Origin: Oricola nitratireducens | Lineage (GTDB): Bacteria; Pseudomonadota; Alphaproteobacteria; Rhizobiales; Rhizobiaceae | Assembly (NCBI RefSeq): GCF_014904745.1 | Contig: NZ_JACZCS010000050.1 | Location: 307,617 to 371,616, forward strand | Direction: 5' to 3' | DNA length: 64,000 nucleotides | Shown here: positions 1 to 8,675 of the stretch, in pieces | Layout: every line of letters starts with the position of its first letter | How positions within the stretch are numbered: the stretch's first letter is position 1 | Notes under the pieces: model-generated | Seen by the model: the letters and a program-made list of their open reading frames with translations, nothing else | Told to the model about the DNA's origin: nothing | Database searches by the model: none | Made by a program: the position numbers and the translations under genes

Positions 1-1339
1 CGTCGTAGAGTTCCGGGGCCCGGCGGAAGACCCGCAACAGGTCCAGCGCCATCACGTTGCCGGAGCCCTCCCATATCGAATTGACGGGTGCCTCGCGATA
101 GTGGCGCGCCAGCGCGAAATCCTCGGTGTAGCCGTTGCCGCCGAGGCATTCCATCGCCTCGCCGATCATTGGCGGCGCCACCTTGCACACCCAGTATTTG
201 ACGACCGGCGTCATGGCGCGCGCATAGGCGGACTCCTGCTCGTCGTTCTGGGCGTGATCGAAGGAATGGGCGAGACGCATGACCAGCGCGGTCGCCGCCG
301 CGGTATCGACGGCCATGTCGGCGAGCACGCGGACCATCAGCGGCTTTTCGGCCAGAACCGAGCCGCCGACCATGCGGTGGCGGGCATGGTGGACGGCCTC
401 GGACATCGCCGCGCGCATCAGGCCGGCGGAGGCGACGGCGCAGTCGAGACGGGTCAGCGTTACCATCTCCAGGATGGTGCGCACGCCGTCGCCTTCCTCG
501 CCGATCGCCTGGGCAATCGAGCCGTGGAACTCCGCCTCGGAGGACGCGTTGGAGCGGTTGCCGAGCTTGTCCTTCAGCCGCATGAATTGCATGCCGTTCG
601 GCTCGCCGCCGGACAGGAGCCGCGGTACGAGAAAACAGGTCAGCCCGCCGGGCGCCTGGGCCAGCACCAGAAATGCGTCGCTCATCGGCGCGGACATGAA
701 CCATTTGTGGCCGGTCAGCCGGTAGAATCCCTTACCCTCGGGTTTCGCGCCGGTCGTGTTGGCCTGGACGTCGGTTCCGCCCTGTTTTTCGGTCATGCCC
801 ATGCCGATGGTCAGGCCGGCTTTCTCGACGGGCGCGCGCTGCGAGGAATCGTATTTCCGCGAGGCGATTCGCGGCGCCCATTCGCGCGCGAGGTCGGGCG
901 CACCGGTCAGCGCGGCGACGGACGCGTTGGTCATGGTCATCGGGCAGAGATGGCCGGTCTCCAGGCCCGCGACCATGTAAAAGGAGATCGCGCGCCGGAC
1001 GTGGCCTGGAACCGCGCCCTTATCCCGCGCTTCCCAGATCGAACCGGACAGGCCCCAGCCCGCCGAGCGGCGCATCAGGGCGTGATAAGCGGGATGGAAC
1101 TCGACCCTGTCGATGCGGCGTCCCTGCCGGTCATGGGTTTTGAGGCGCGGGATCTCGACATTGGCAAGCCGGGCAAGATCGACCGCTTCGGCCGAGCGCA
1201 CATAGGCGCCGATCTGCTGCCATTCCCGCAACTGGGCGTCGGATGCGCCGGACGCCGCCTGCAGCAGCAGCGGATCGTCCTGGAACGCGTTGCCGGACAG
1301 CGGCGGGGTCTGGTTGGTCACGTCGTGGGTGGCGGTCAC
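1..1339 (-). CDS. aidB: AidB-type acyl-CoA dehydrogenase, C-terminus cut by window edge
   Basis: The minus strand is open from a GTG at 1339 to the left edge (about 446 residues; E. coli AidB is about 541). The translation carries AidB-family landmarks in order: DAQLREW and RLANVE near the N-terminus, IGMGMTEKQGGTDVQ, GHKWFMSAPMSDAFLVLAQ, RLKDKLGNRSNASSE and PVNSIWEGSGNVMALDLLRV. AidB is a FAD-binding acyl-CoA dehydrogenase relative linked to protection from alkylating agents; it binds DNA and has weak isovaleryl-CoA dehydrogenase activity in E. coli. The gene is divergent from pyrB. The start is uncertain because the frame stays open upstream of the GTG, but no better start codon is near. 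A plus-strand ORF covering the same bases is an antisense shadow. Confidence 0.9.
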   Translation of the reverse strand, partial: MTATHDVTNQTPPLSGNAFQDDPLLLQAASGASDAQLREWQQIGAYVRSAEAVDLARLANVEIPRLKTHDRQGRRIDRVEFHPAYHALMRRSAGWGLSGSIWEARDKGAVPGHVRRAISFYMVAGLETGHLCPMTMTNASVAALTGAPDLAREWAPRIASRKYDSSQRAPVEKAGLTIGMGMTEKQGGTDVQANTTGAKPEGKGFYRLTGHKWFMSAPMSDAFLVLAQAPGGLTCFLVPRLLSGGEPNGMQFMRLKDKLGNRSNASSEAEFHGSIAQAIGEEGDGVRTILEMVTLTRLDCAVASAGLMRAAMSEAVHHARHRMVGGSVLAEKPLMVRVLADMAVDTAAATALVMRLAHSFDHAQNDEQESAYARAMTPVVKYWVCKVAPPMIGEAMECLGGNGYTEDFALARHYREAPVNSIWEGSGNVMALDLLRVFRRAPELYD

Positions 1340-1504
1340 TGGAACTCGGGCCTTCGCTGATTCTCGGATCGGAACGGGACACTACCAGATATCACCCGGC
1401 TCCGGTCCACGCACCATCGTATCGAATAAGTTGGCGAAAACGGCACGAAGGGACAAGCGCGCGCTTGCCGCGTCCGTCAATTGCGCCTAGACGCTGGTTT
1501 CGAG

Positions 1505-2467
1505 ATGAGCGCCCAGACCGACTTCCCGATCTTCCCGCACCGCCACCTGCTTGGCATGGCCGGGCTTTCCTATCCCGATATCGAAACGCTGCTGGATCGC
1601 GCCGACACCGATGTCGACGTGTCGCGGCAGCGCGAAAAGAAAAAGTCGGTCCTGCGCGGGCGCACCCAGATCAACCTGTTCTTCGAGGCCTCGACGCGAA
1701 CCCAGGCTTCCTTCGAACTGGCGGGAAAGCGGCTCGGCGCGGACGTCATGAACATGTCGGTCGCCTCGTCCTCGGTCAAAAAGGGCGAGACGCTGATCGA
1801 CACGGCGATGACGCTCAACGCGATGCGCCCGGACATCCTGATCATCCGCCACTCGGCGGCCGGCGCGGCGGCGCTGTTGTCGCGCAAGGTCGGCTGTTCG
1901 GTGATCAATGCCGGCGACGGCGCGCATGAGCACCCGACGCAGGCTCTGCTCGACGCGCTGACCATCCGCCGCGCCAAGGGCCGGCTCGACGGGCTCACCG
2001 TCGCGATCTGCGGCGACATCCTGCATTCGCGCGTCGCGCGCTCCAACATCATCCTGCTCAACACGATGGGCGCGCGGGTGCGCGTTGTCGGCCCGTCGAC
2101 GCTGATGCCGGCGGCAATCGCCCAGATGGGCGTCGAAGTCTTCACCTCGATGAAGGAGGGGCTGAAGGACGCGGACGTCGTGATGATGCTGCGGCTGCAG
2201 CGCGAACGCATGACGCAGGCGCTGGTGCCGTCGGTGCGCGAATATTTCCGCCACTACGGGCTCGACGCGGCCAAGCTGGCGCTCGCCAGACCGGACGCGC
2301 TGGTGATGCATCCCGGTCCGATGAACCGCGGCGTCGAGATCGCCTCGGAGATCGCCGACGGCCCGCAAAGCGTGATCGAGGAGCAGGTCGAGATGGGTGT
2401 CGCGATGCGCATGGCGATCATCGAGGCACTGCTCGATCCGCGCAAGAACGAAAGCAGGGCCGCCTGA
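1505..2467 (+). CDS. pyrB: Aspartate carbamoyltransferase catalytic subunit
   Basis: A 320-residue ATCase that condenses carbamoyl phosphate with aspartate, the first committed step of pyrimidine synthesis. Visible motifs are the carbamoyl-phosphate loop FFEASTRTQ (about residue 57), [12 protein letters not shown], and the C-terminal aspartate-binding loop [11 protein letters not shown] chose the ATG at 1505 because the only upstream option is a TTG eight codons earlier that gives an atypical N-terminus. The TGA stop overlaps the pyrC' ATG by one base (TGATG), so the two are translationally coupled. The adjacent dihydroorotase-like subunit probably forms a complex with it, as PyrB and PyrC' do in Pseudomonas. 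Confidence 0.97.
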   Translation: MSAQTDFPIFPHRHLLGMAGLSYPDIETLLDRADTDVDVSRQREKKKSVLRGRTQINLFFEASTRTQASFELAGKRLGADVMNMSVASSSVKKGETLIDTAMTLNAMRPDILIIRHSAAGAAALLSRKVGCSVINAGDGAHEHPTQALLDALTIRRAKGRLDGLTVAICGDILHSRVARSNIILLNTMGARVRVVGPSTLMPAAIAQMGVEVFTSMKEGLKDADVVMMLRLQRERMTQALVPSVREYFRHYGLDAAKLALARPDALVMHPGPMNRGVEIASEIADGPQSVIEEQVEMGVAMRMAIIEALLDPRKNESRAA

Positions 2468-3768
2468 TGATGACCCCGCATCAGGGCACCGCCGTCTACC
2501 AGAACGCCCGCATCGTCGATCCCACGCATGGCCATGACGGCGTCGGCACGCTGATCGTGATCGACGGGAAAATCGCCGCGGCAGGCGCCGATGCGCTCAA
2601 CCAGGGTGTGCCGGACGGCGCCGAGGTGCATGACTGCACCGGGCTCGTCATCGTTCCGGGCCTTGTCGACATGCGCGTCTTCATCGGCGAACCGGGTGGC
2701 GAACACCGCGAGACCATCGCGTCCGCAAGCGCCGCGGCTGCTGCCGGCGGAGTCACCTCGCTGGTGATGATGCCGGACACCGATCCGGTGATCGACGACG
2801 TGGCGCTGGTCGAGTTCGTATTGCGCACGGCGCGCGAAACGGCGATCACCCGCGTTTTTCCGGCCGCCGCGATCACCAAGGGGCTCAGGGGCGCCGAGAT
2901 GACCGAAATCGGCATCCTGCTCGATGCCGGCGCTGTCTGTTTCACCGACGGACACCAGACCATCGCCAATGCGGCGGTGATGCGCAACGCGATGCGCTAT
3001 GCCAAGGATTTCGGCGCGATGATCGCGCACGAAACCCAGGACGCGGATCTTTCGGCCGGCGGCGTGATGAATGAAGGGCTGTTTGCGAGCTGGCTCGGCT
3101 TTCCGGGCATTCCGCGCGAAGCCGAGGTGCTGCCGCTCGAACGCGACCTGCGGCTCGCCGCGCTGACCGGCGCCAACTACCACGCGGCGAAGATATCGAC
3201 CGCGATGTCCGCCGATGCGATCCGCGCGGCCAAGGACAAGGGGCTCGCCGTCTCGGCAGGCGTGTCGATCAACCACCTGTCGCTGAACGAAAACGATGTC
3301 GGCGAATACCGCACCTTCTTCAAGCTTTCGCCGCCGCTGCGCCACGAGGACGACCGCCAGGCGATGATCGAGGCGCTGCGCGACGGCACGATCGATGTGG
3401 TCGTCTCGTCGCACGACCCGCAGGATGTCGACACCAAGCGCCTGCCGTTTTCGGAATCCGCCGATGGCGCGGTCGGTGTCGAGACGCTGCTCGCCGCCGG
3501 TCTTCGCCTCGTCCACAATGGCGACGTGACGCTCTCGCGCCTGATCGAAACCATGTCCACGACGCCCGCAAGGCTGCTCGGCATCGAGGCCGGCACGCTT
3601 CAACCAGGCGCTTGCGCCGATTTCACGCTGCTCGACATCGACATGCCCTGGGTGCTCGATGCCAACACGCTGCATTCGCGGTCGAAGAACACCGCCTTCG
3701 AGGACGCGCGCTTCACCGGCCGGGTGATGCAGACGGTGGTTGCAGGCAACCGCGTTTACAGCGCATAA
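2467..3768 (+). CDS. pyrC: Dihydroorotase-like PyrC', probably catalytically inactive ATCase partner
   Basis: A 433-residue amidohydrolase of the type I dihydroorotase fold, coupled to pyrB by a 1-bp overlap. The fold is recognisable (GLVIVPGLVDMRVFIGEPG, GGVTSLVMMPDTDP, FKLSPPLRHEDD, SKNTAFEDARFTGRV), but key metal ligands are missing. The usual D-x-H-x-H metal site is D-M-R-V-F here. The expected HxxH before V/I-S-T reads HAAKIST. The catalytic TDHAPH segment reads SSHDPQ. This pattern is known from the non-catalytic PyrC' chains that pair with ATCase in pseudomonads and many alphaproteobacteria, so a genuine dihydroorotase should be encoded elsewhere. Automatic annotation would call this simply dihydroorotase. 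Confidence 0.9.
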   Translation: MMTPHQGTAVYQNARIVDPTHGHDGVGTLIVIDGKIAAAGADALNQGVPDGAEVHDCTGLVIVPGLVDMRVFIGEPGGEHRETIASASAAAAAGGVTSLVMMPDTDPVIDDVALVEFVLRTARETAITRVFPAAAITKGLRGAEMTEIGILLDAGAVCFTDGHQTIANAAVMRNAMRYAKDFGAMIAHETQDADLSAGGVMNEGLFASWLGFPGIPREAEVLPLERDLRLAALTGANYHAAKISTAMSADAIRAAKDKGLAVSAGVSINHLSLNENDVGEYRTFFKLSPPLRHEDDRQAMIEALRDGTIDVVVSSHDPQDVDTKRLPFSESADGAVGVETLLAAGLRLVHNGDVTLSRLIETMSTTPARLLGIEAGTLQPGACADFTLLDIDMPWVLDANTLHSRSKNTAFEDARFTGRVMQTVVAGNRVYSA

Positions 3769-3807
3769 AGCGCAACACACGGTCCAACGTCTGACAGCCG
3801 GGGCATC

Positions 3808-4416
3808 ATGGATTTCGCCGATACACCGCCATTCGCGCTCATTCTGTCGCTCATCATCGGATACCTGTCGGGATCGGTACCGTTCGGCCTGCTGCTGACG
3901 CAAATGGCCGGGCTCGGCGACATCCGCTCCATCGGGTCCGGCAATATCGGCGCAACCAACGTGCTCAGAACCGGCAACAAGAAACTCGCCGCGCTGACCC
4001 TGCTGCTAGACGCCCTGAAGGGCATGGTTCCGGTGCTGATGGCCGACCATTTCCTCGGCATTGACGCCGCGGTCCTCGCCGGTCTCGGCGCCTTTCTCGG
4101 CCATCTCTATCCGGTCTGGCTGAAGTTCAGGGGCGGCAAGGGCGTGGCGACTTTCGCCGGCATTTCGCTGGGCTTTTCCTGGCATGCGCTGGTGCCGTTT
4201 GCCGTCACCTGGATCGCGATGGCCGCCATATTCCGCTATTCGTCGCTGGCGGCGCTGACGGCAAGCGTGGTGACGACAGTCGCCCTCTTCTCTGTCGGCC
4301 TCACCGAGATCGGCATGCTCTATATCGTCCTCACCGCGCTCGTCTTCTGGAAGCACCGGCAAAACATTGCCCGCCTGCTCGCCGGCACGGAGAGCAAGAT
4401 CGGCCAGAAAGCCTGA
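3808..4416 (+). CDS. plsY: Glycerol-3-phosphate acyltransferase PlsY
   Basis: A 202-residue integral membrane protein with about five hydrophobic helices. PlsY acylates the 1-position of glycerol 3-phosphate from acyl-phosphate, starting phospholipid synthesis. All three conserved cytosolic motifs are visible: [27 protein letters not shown], and [18 protein letters not shown], the last carrying the glycine-rich acyl-phosphate loop. The length matches the family. The gene begins 39 bp after pyrC' and ends three bases before the dprA GTG, so pyrB-pyrC'-plsY-dprA looks like one transcription unit. Confidence 0.97.
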   Translation: MDFADTPPFALILSLIIGYLSGSVPFGLLLTQMAGLGDIRSIGSGNIGATNVLRTGNKKLAALTLLLDALKGMVPVLMADHFLGIDAAVLAGLGAFLGHLYPVWLKFRGGKGVATFAGISLGFSWHALVPFAVTWIAMAAIFRYSSLAALTASVVTTVALFSVGLTEIGMLYIVLTALVFWKHRQNIARLLAGTESKIGQKA

Positions 4417-4419
4417 CAG

Positions 4420-5583
4420 GTGGCGGAGGCGAACGGTAAAGGCGGCAAGCCGGTCCAGTTCGTTCTTTCCGACCGGCAACGCCTCGCGTGGCTGCGTCTC
4501 TACCGGTCCGACAATGTCGGGCCAGCGACATTCCGCGATCTGATCAACCATTGCGGCTCGGCCGAAACGGCGCTGGAAATGCTGCCCGACCTCGCCGCGC
4601 GCGGCGGCCATCTCAGGAAGATACGCATCGCCAGCGCGGGTGATGCCGAGCGCGAACTGGAGGCCGTCGACCGGTACGGCGCGCGCATCGTCGGCCTGGG
4701 CGAGCCGGATTATCCGCCAATGCTGCGCGTCACCGATCTCGCGCCGCCGCTGGTGACGATCAAAGGCAATGCGGATGTGTTCAAGCGTAACTGCGCGGCA
4801 ATTGTCGGCGCGCGCAACGCCTCGATGACCGGGATCAAGCTGGCGCAGCGCCTGGCGCGCGATCTCGGGACGGCTGGCTACTCGGTGGTCTCCGGTCTTG
4901 CCCGCGGGATCGACCGCGCCGCGCACGAAGCATCGCTTGCGACCGGAACGGTGGCGGTGCTCGCGGGCGGTATCGACAAGCCCTGGCCGCCCGAAAACGT
5001 TCAACTGCTGGAACAGATCGAAAATGGCGGCATCGGCGCGTCAATCACCGAGAAGCCTTTCGGCCTGGAGGCGCGGGCGCGCGACTTCCCGCGCCGCAAC
5101 CGCATCATCGCGGCCCTGTCGCTCGGCCTCGTCGTCGTGGAAGCGGCGATGCGGTCCGGTTCGCTGATATCGGCGAGGCTTGCCAACGAACTCGGCAGAC
5201 TGGTCTTTGCCGTTCCCGGCTCGCCGCTCGACCCGCGCGCGGAAGGCACCAACATGCTGCTGAAGACCGGCGCGATCGTGACGACGTCAGCGGAAGACGT
5301 GATCGAGGCGCTGTCACCGCTCGACGAGCGCGCATCGGCCGGACCGAAAGGCCAGATGCCGCTGTTCGAACCCGACGAGACGATGGCGCTTCCGCCCGAC
5401 GACGATCAGCGCGCGCAGATCCTGTCGCTGCTCGGGCCGGCGCCGGTCGATATCGACGACATCATCGGCCATACGGGGATGACGCCCGCCCAGGTTTTCC
5501 TCGCCATCCTGGAACTCGATCTCGCCAAGCGGATCGAGCGCCATTCAGGCAACCGCGTCTCGCTTGTTTCGGCCACGCCCTGA
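4420..5583 (+). CDS. dprA: DNA processing protein DprA (Smf)
   Basis: A 387-residue DprA homologue that loads RecA on incoming single-stranded DNA during transformation. The Rossmann-like core is clear: AAIVGARNAS, GYSVVSGLARGIDRAAHEASL, GTVAVLAGGIDKPWPPEN, ARDFPRRNRIIAALS, VVVEAAMRSGSLISARLA and FAVPGSPLDPRAEGTN. The C-terminal 60 residues form the expected winged-helix-like domain 3 (QILSLLGPAPVDIDDII). The GTG start at 4420 lies just after the plsY stop. Conservation in non-competent alphaproteobacteria is common, so competence is not implied. The 3' end overlaps the convergent small gene at 5545. Confidence 0.96.
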   Translation: MAEANGKGGKPVQFVLSDRQRLAWLRLYRSDNVGPATFRDLINHCGSAETALEMLPDLAARGGHLRKIRIASAGDAERELEAVDRYGARIVGLGEPDYPPMLRVTDLAPPLVTIKGNADVFKRNCAAIVGARNASMTGIKLAQRLARDLGTAGYSVVSGLARGIDRAAHEASLATGTVAVLAGGIDKPWPPENVQLLEQIENGGIGASITEKPFGLEARARDFPRRNRIIAALSLGLVVVEAAMRSGSLISARLANELGRLVFAVPGSPLDPRAEGTNMLLKTGAIVTTSAEDVIEALSPLDERASAGPKGQMPLFEPDETMALPPDDDQRAQILSLLGPAPVDIDDIIGHTGMTPAQVFLAILELDLAKRIERHSGNRVSLVSATP

Positions 5584-5745
5584 GGCGCCGTCCCGCTCCA
5601 TGACGTCGCGGGCCTCGATATAGGCCATCTCGAGCAGATAGCTCAGCATGCCGCACTCTTCGCAGCCAGCCATCTGGCGCAACTCTGCAAGCATGGCGCT
5701 GACATATTCCAGCCGATCACGATCGGTCTGACGGATTTCGACCAC
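5545..5745 (-). CDS. Small conserved hypothetical protein
   Basis: A 66-residue ORF convergent with dprA, overlapping its last 39 bases. The translation (starting MVEIRQTDRDRLEYVSAMLA and containing LSYLLEMAYIEARDV) is amphipathic and helical, with two cysteines close together in GCEECG. It resembles small proteins I associate with the dprA-topA gap in Hyphomicrobiales, but I cannot name a family or function. Protein-like composition and occupation of an otherwise empty gap support it. A shadow ORF cannot be excluded. Confidence 0.6.
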   Translation of the reverse strand: MVEIRQTDRDRLEYVSAMLAELRQMAGCEECGMLSYLLEMAYIEARDVMERDGASGRGRNKRDAVA

Positions 5746-6023
5746 CCAAATCCCCTGTGCGGTTTCGGCTCAGTCCGGTGCCGGACAAGGCGCGCCGCTT
5801 CGGCGGCTAAGGCGCGATTCCGCCGCGCCGTGCCCTGCTGACCGACTTTAACACCACTATTAAGGATTGCAAATCTCTTCGCTTCAACCCATGCGTGTAT
5901 TTGCGGTTATCGAGGGGCAATTCGGCCCCTGCCCCCTTGACCAAACCGCGCCATACCGCCATGTGCGGAGCCTGAGGCGGCGCAAGTCCGCCATTTTTTG
6001 ACCCCTTTACCCATTTGATCGTC

Positions 6024-8675
6024 ATGGATGTTGTCGTCGTAGAATCGCCCGCCAAGGCGAAAACAATCAACAAATACCTCGGTTCAGGCTACAAGGTCCT
6101 GGCGTCGTTCGGCCATGTGCGCGACCTGCCCGCCAAGGACGGTTCCGTGCGCCCGGACGAGGATTTCGCCATGTCCTGGGCCGTCGACACGGCGTCCAAC
6201 AAGCGGCTGAACGACATCGCGACCGCGATGAAGTCGGCCGACTCGCTGATCCTGGCGACGGACCCCGACCGGGAAGGCGAAGCCATTTCCTGGCACGTGC
6301 TGGAAGTCCTGAACAAGAAGAAGGCGCTGAACGGAAAACCGGTCAGGCGTGTCGTCTTCAACGCCATCACCAAGAAAGCCGTCACCGACGCGATGGCCGA
6401 GCCGCGCGATATCGACATGCCGCTGGTCGACGCCTATCTGGCGCGCCGCGCGCTGGATTATCTCGTCGGCTTCACGCTGTCTCCGGTCCTGTGGCGCAAG
6501 CTTCCTGGCGCCCGTTCTGCGGGCCGCGTGCAGTCGGTAGCCCTGCGTCTCGTCTGCGACCGCGAAAGCGAGATCGAACGTTTCAAGAAAGAAGAATACT
6601 GGCAGATCGCCGCGCATCTGAAGACCGAGGCGGGCCAGCCCTTCGTCGCGCGCCTTACCGGGTTCGACGGCAAGCGCGTCACCAAGATGGACATCGGCAC
6701 GGGCGACCATGCCGCGACCGTCAAGGCAATGCTCGAAAGCGCGTCCTTCCGGGTCGATTCGCTGGAAGCCAAGCCGCAGAAACGCAATCCCGCGCCGCCC
6801 TTCACCACCTCGACGCTGCAGCAGGCGGCGTCCGCCAAGCTCGGCTTCGCGCCAGCGCGGACCATGCAGATCGCACAACGTCTGTACGAAGGCATGGATG
6901 TCGGCGGCGAGACCGTCGGCCTGATTACCTATATGCGTACCGACGGCGTGCAGATGGCGCCGGAAGCGATCATCGCGGCGCGCGACGCGATCGGCAAGGA
7001 ATTCGGCGCCAACTACGTGCCGGAGAGCCAGCGCGTCTATTCGACCAAGGCGAAAAACGCCCAGGAAGCGCATGAGGCGATCCGCCCGACCGACTTCATG
7101 CGCACGCCTTCCTCGGTGCGCGGCGCGCTCGACGCCGACCAGTTGAAGCTCTACGACCTGATCTGGAAGCGCGGCATCGCCAGCCAGATGGCGTCGGCGG
7201 AAATCGAACGCACGACGGTCGAGATCATCGCCGAAGCGAACGGCAAGACCGCTACCTTGCGCGCCACCGGTTCGGTGATCAAGTTCGACGGCTTCCTGGC
7301 CGCCTATACCGAGCACCGCGACGACATGAAGCCGGACAGCGACGAGGAAGACGACTCCAATCGCCTGCCCGCGATGACGACCGGCGAGACCCCGTCACGC
7401 GACAAGATCGAGGCGTCCCAGCACTTCACCGAGCCGCCGCCGCGCTATTCGGAAGCCTCGCTGATCAAGAAGATGGAAGAGCTGGGCATCGGCCGCCCGT
7501 CGACCTATTCGGCGACGCTGACGACGCTGCGCGATCGCGAATATGTCAAGCTCGACGGCAAGAAGCTGGTGCCGGAAGCCAAGGGACGCCTCGTGACGGC
7601 GTTCCTCGAAGGCTTCTTCGACCGCTATGTCGAGTACGATTTCACGGCTTCGCTCGAAGAGAAGCTCGACGAGATCTCCGCCGGCAAGCTCGACTGGAAG
7701 CAGGTGCTGCGCGACTTCTGGCGCGAATTCTCCGCTCACGTGGAGGAAACCAAGGAACTGCGCATCACCGATGTGCTCGACGCGCTGAACGAACAGCTGG
7801 AACCGCTTGTCTTCCCGGCGCGCGAGGACGGCTCGAACCCGCGCATCTGCCCGAAATGCGGCACCGGAAACCTGAGCCTGAAGCTCGGACGATACGGCTC
7901 CTTCGTCGGCTGTTCCAACTATCCCGAATGCAACTTCACGCGCCAGCTCGGCGAGGAAGGCCCGAAGGGCGAGGAAGGCGACCTCGCGGACGGACCGAAA
8001 CTGCTGGGCACCGATCCCTACACCAATGAAGAGATCACGCTGCGCTCGGGTCGCTTCGGGCCTTACGTCCAGCGCGGCGAAGGCAAGGAAGCCAAGCGCT
8101 CCAGCCTGCCGAAGGGCTGGAAGGTCGAGGATATCGATCACGAGAAGGCGCTGGCGCTGCTGGCGCTGCCGCGCGACGTCGGCCAGCATCCCGAAACCGG
8201 CAAGATGATCTCGGCCGGCATCGGCCGCTACGGCCCGTTTGTCCTGCATGACGGCACCTATGCCAATCTGGAAAGCGTCGAGGACGTGTTCTCCATCGGC
8301 CTGAACCGCGCGGTGACCGTGCTCGCCGAGAAGGTGGCAAAGGGGCCGGGACGCGGCCGGTCGACACCGGCGGCGCTGAAGGAACTCGGCGAACATCCCG
8401 AGGTCGGCGGCCCGATCACCGTCCGCGACGGGCGCTACGGCCCCTATGTCAATCACGGCAAGATCAACGCGACCATCCCCAAGAATACCGATCCGATGTC
8501 GGTGACCCTGGAGGACGCGGTCAAGCTGATCGCCGAGCGGGCGGAGAAATCCGGCAAGAAGGTCGGCGGGGCCAAGGCCAAGAAGGCGACCGCCAAAAAG
8601 CCGGCAGCAAAAAAGCCGGCCGCAAAGAAAAAGGCTCCGGCGAAGAAGAAGACCGCCGCCAAAGCCGATGGCTAG
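6024..8675 (+). CDS. topA: DNA topoisomerase I
   Basis: An 883-residue type IA topoisomerase that relaxes negative supercoils. The Toprim motif DPDREGEAISWH is near residue 90 and the active-site tyrosine is Tyr303 in GLITYMRTDG. IGRPSTYSATL follows, then one four-cysteine zinc ribbon (CPKCGTGNL ... CSNYPEC) and several repeated C-terminal domains of the GRYGPYVNHG kind. The protein ends in a lysine/alanine-rich tail typical of alphaproteobacterial TopA. I chose ATG 6024 (MDVVVVESPAKAKTINKYLG) over a TTG three codons upstream because family members start at this point. The last eight bases overlap the rnr start, so the two are co-translated. Confidence 0.97.
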   Translation: MDVVVVESPAKAKTINKYLGSGYKVLASFGHVRDLPAKDGSVRPDEDFAMSWAVDTASNKRLNDIATAMKSADSLILATDPDREGEAISWHVLEVLNKKKALNGKPVRRVVFNAITKKAVTDAMAEPRDIDMPLVDAYLARRALDYLVGFTLSPVLWRKLPGARSAGRVQSVALRLVCDRESEIERFKKEEYWQIAAHLKTEAGQPFVARLTGFDGKRVTKMDIGTGDHAATVKAMLESASFRVDSLEAKPQKRNPAPPFTTSTLQQAASAKLGFAPARTMQIAQRLYEGMDVGGETVGLITYMRTDGVQMAPEAIIAARDAIGKEFGANYVPESQRVYSTKAKNAQEAHEAIRPTDFMRTPSSVRGALDADQLKLYDLIWKRGIASQMASAEIERTTVEIIAEANGKTATLRATGSVIKFDGFLAAYTEHRDDMKPDSDEEDDSNRLPAMTTGETPSRDKIEASQHFTEPPPRYSEASLIKKMEELGIGRPSTYSATLTTLRDREYVKLDGKKLVPEAKGRLVTAFLEGFFDRYVEYDFTASLEEKLDEISAGKLDWKQVLRDFWREFSAHVEETKELRITDVLDALNEQLEPLVFPAREDGSNPRICPKCGTGNLSLKLGRYGSFVGCSNYPECNFTRQLGEEGPKGEEGDLADGPKLLGTDPYTNEEITLRSGRFGPYVQRGEGKEAKRSSLPKGWKVEDIDHEKALALLALPRDVGQHPETGKMISAGIGRYGPFVLHDGTYANLESVEDVFSIGLNRAVTVLAEKVAKGPGRGRSTPAALKELGEHPEVGGPITVRDGRYGPYVNHGKINATIPKNTDPMSVTLEDAVKLIAERAEKSGKKVGGAKAKKATAKKPAAKKPAAKKKAPAKKKTAAKADG

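Noticed and set aside
101..1360. Long plus-strand ORF over the first 1.3 kb
   Set aside because: It is antisense to a clear AidB-type acyl-CoA dehydrogenase on the minus strand, and its own translation is His/Arg-rich shadow composition.
5807..6073. 88-codon minus-strand ORF between dprA and topA
   Set aside because: It overlaps the topA start on the opposite strand, has low-complexity composition and no ribosome site, so it is probably chance.
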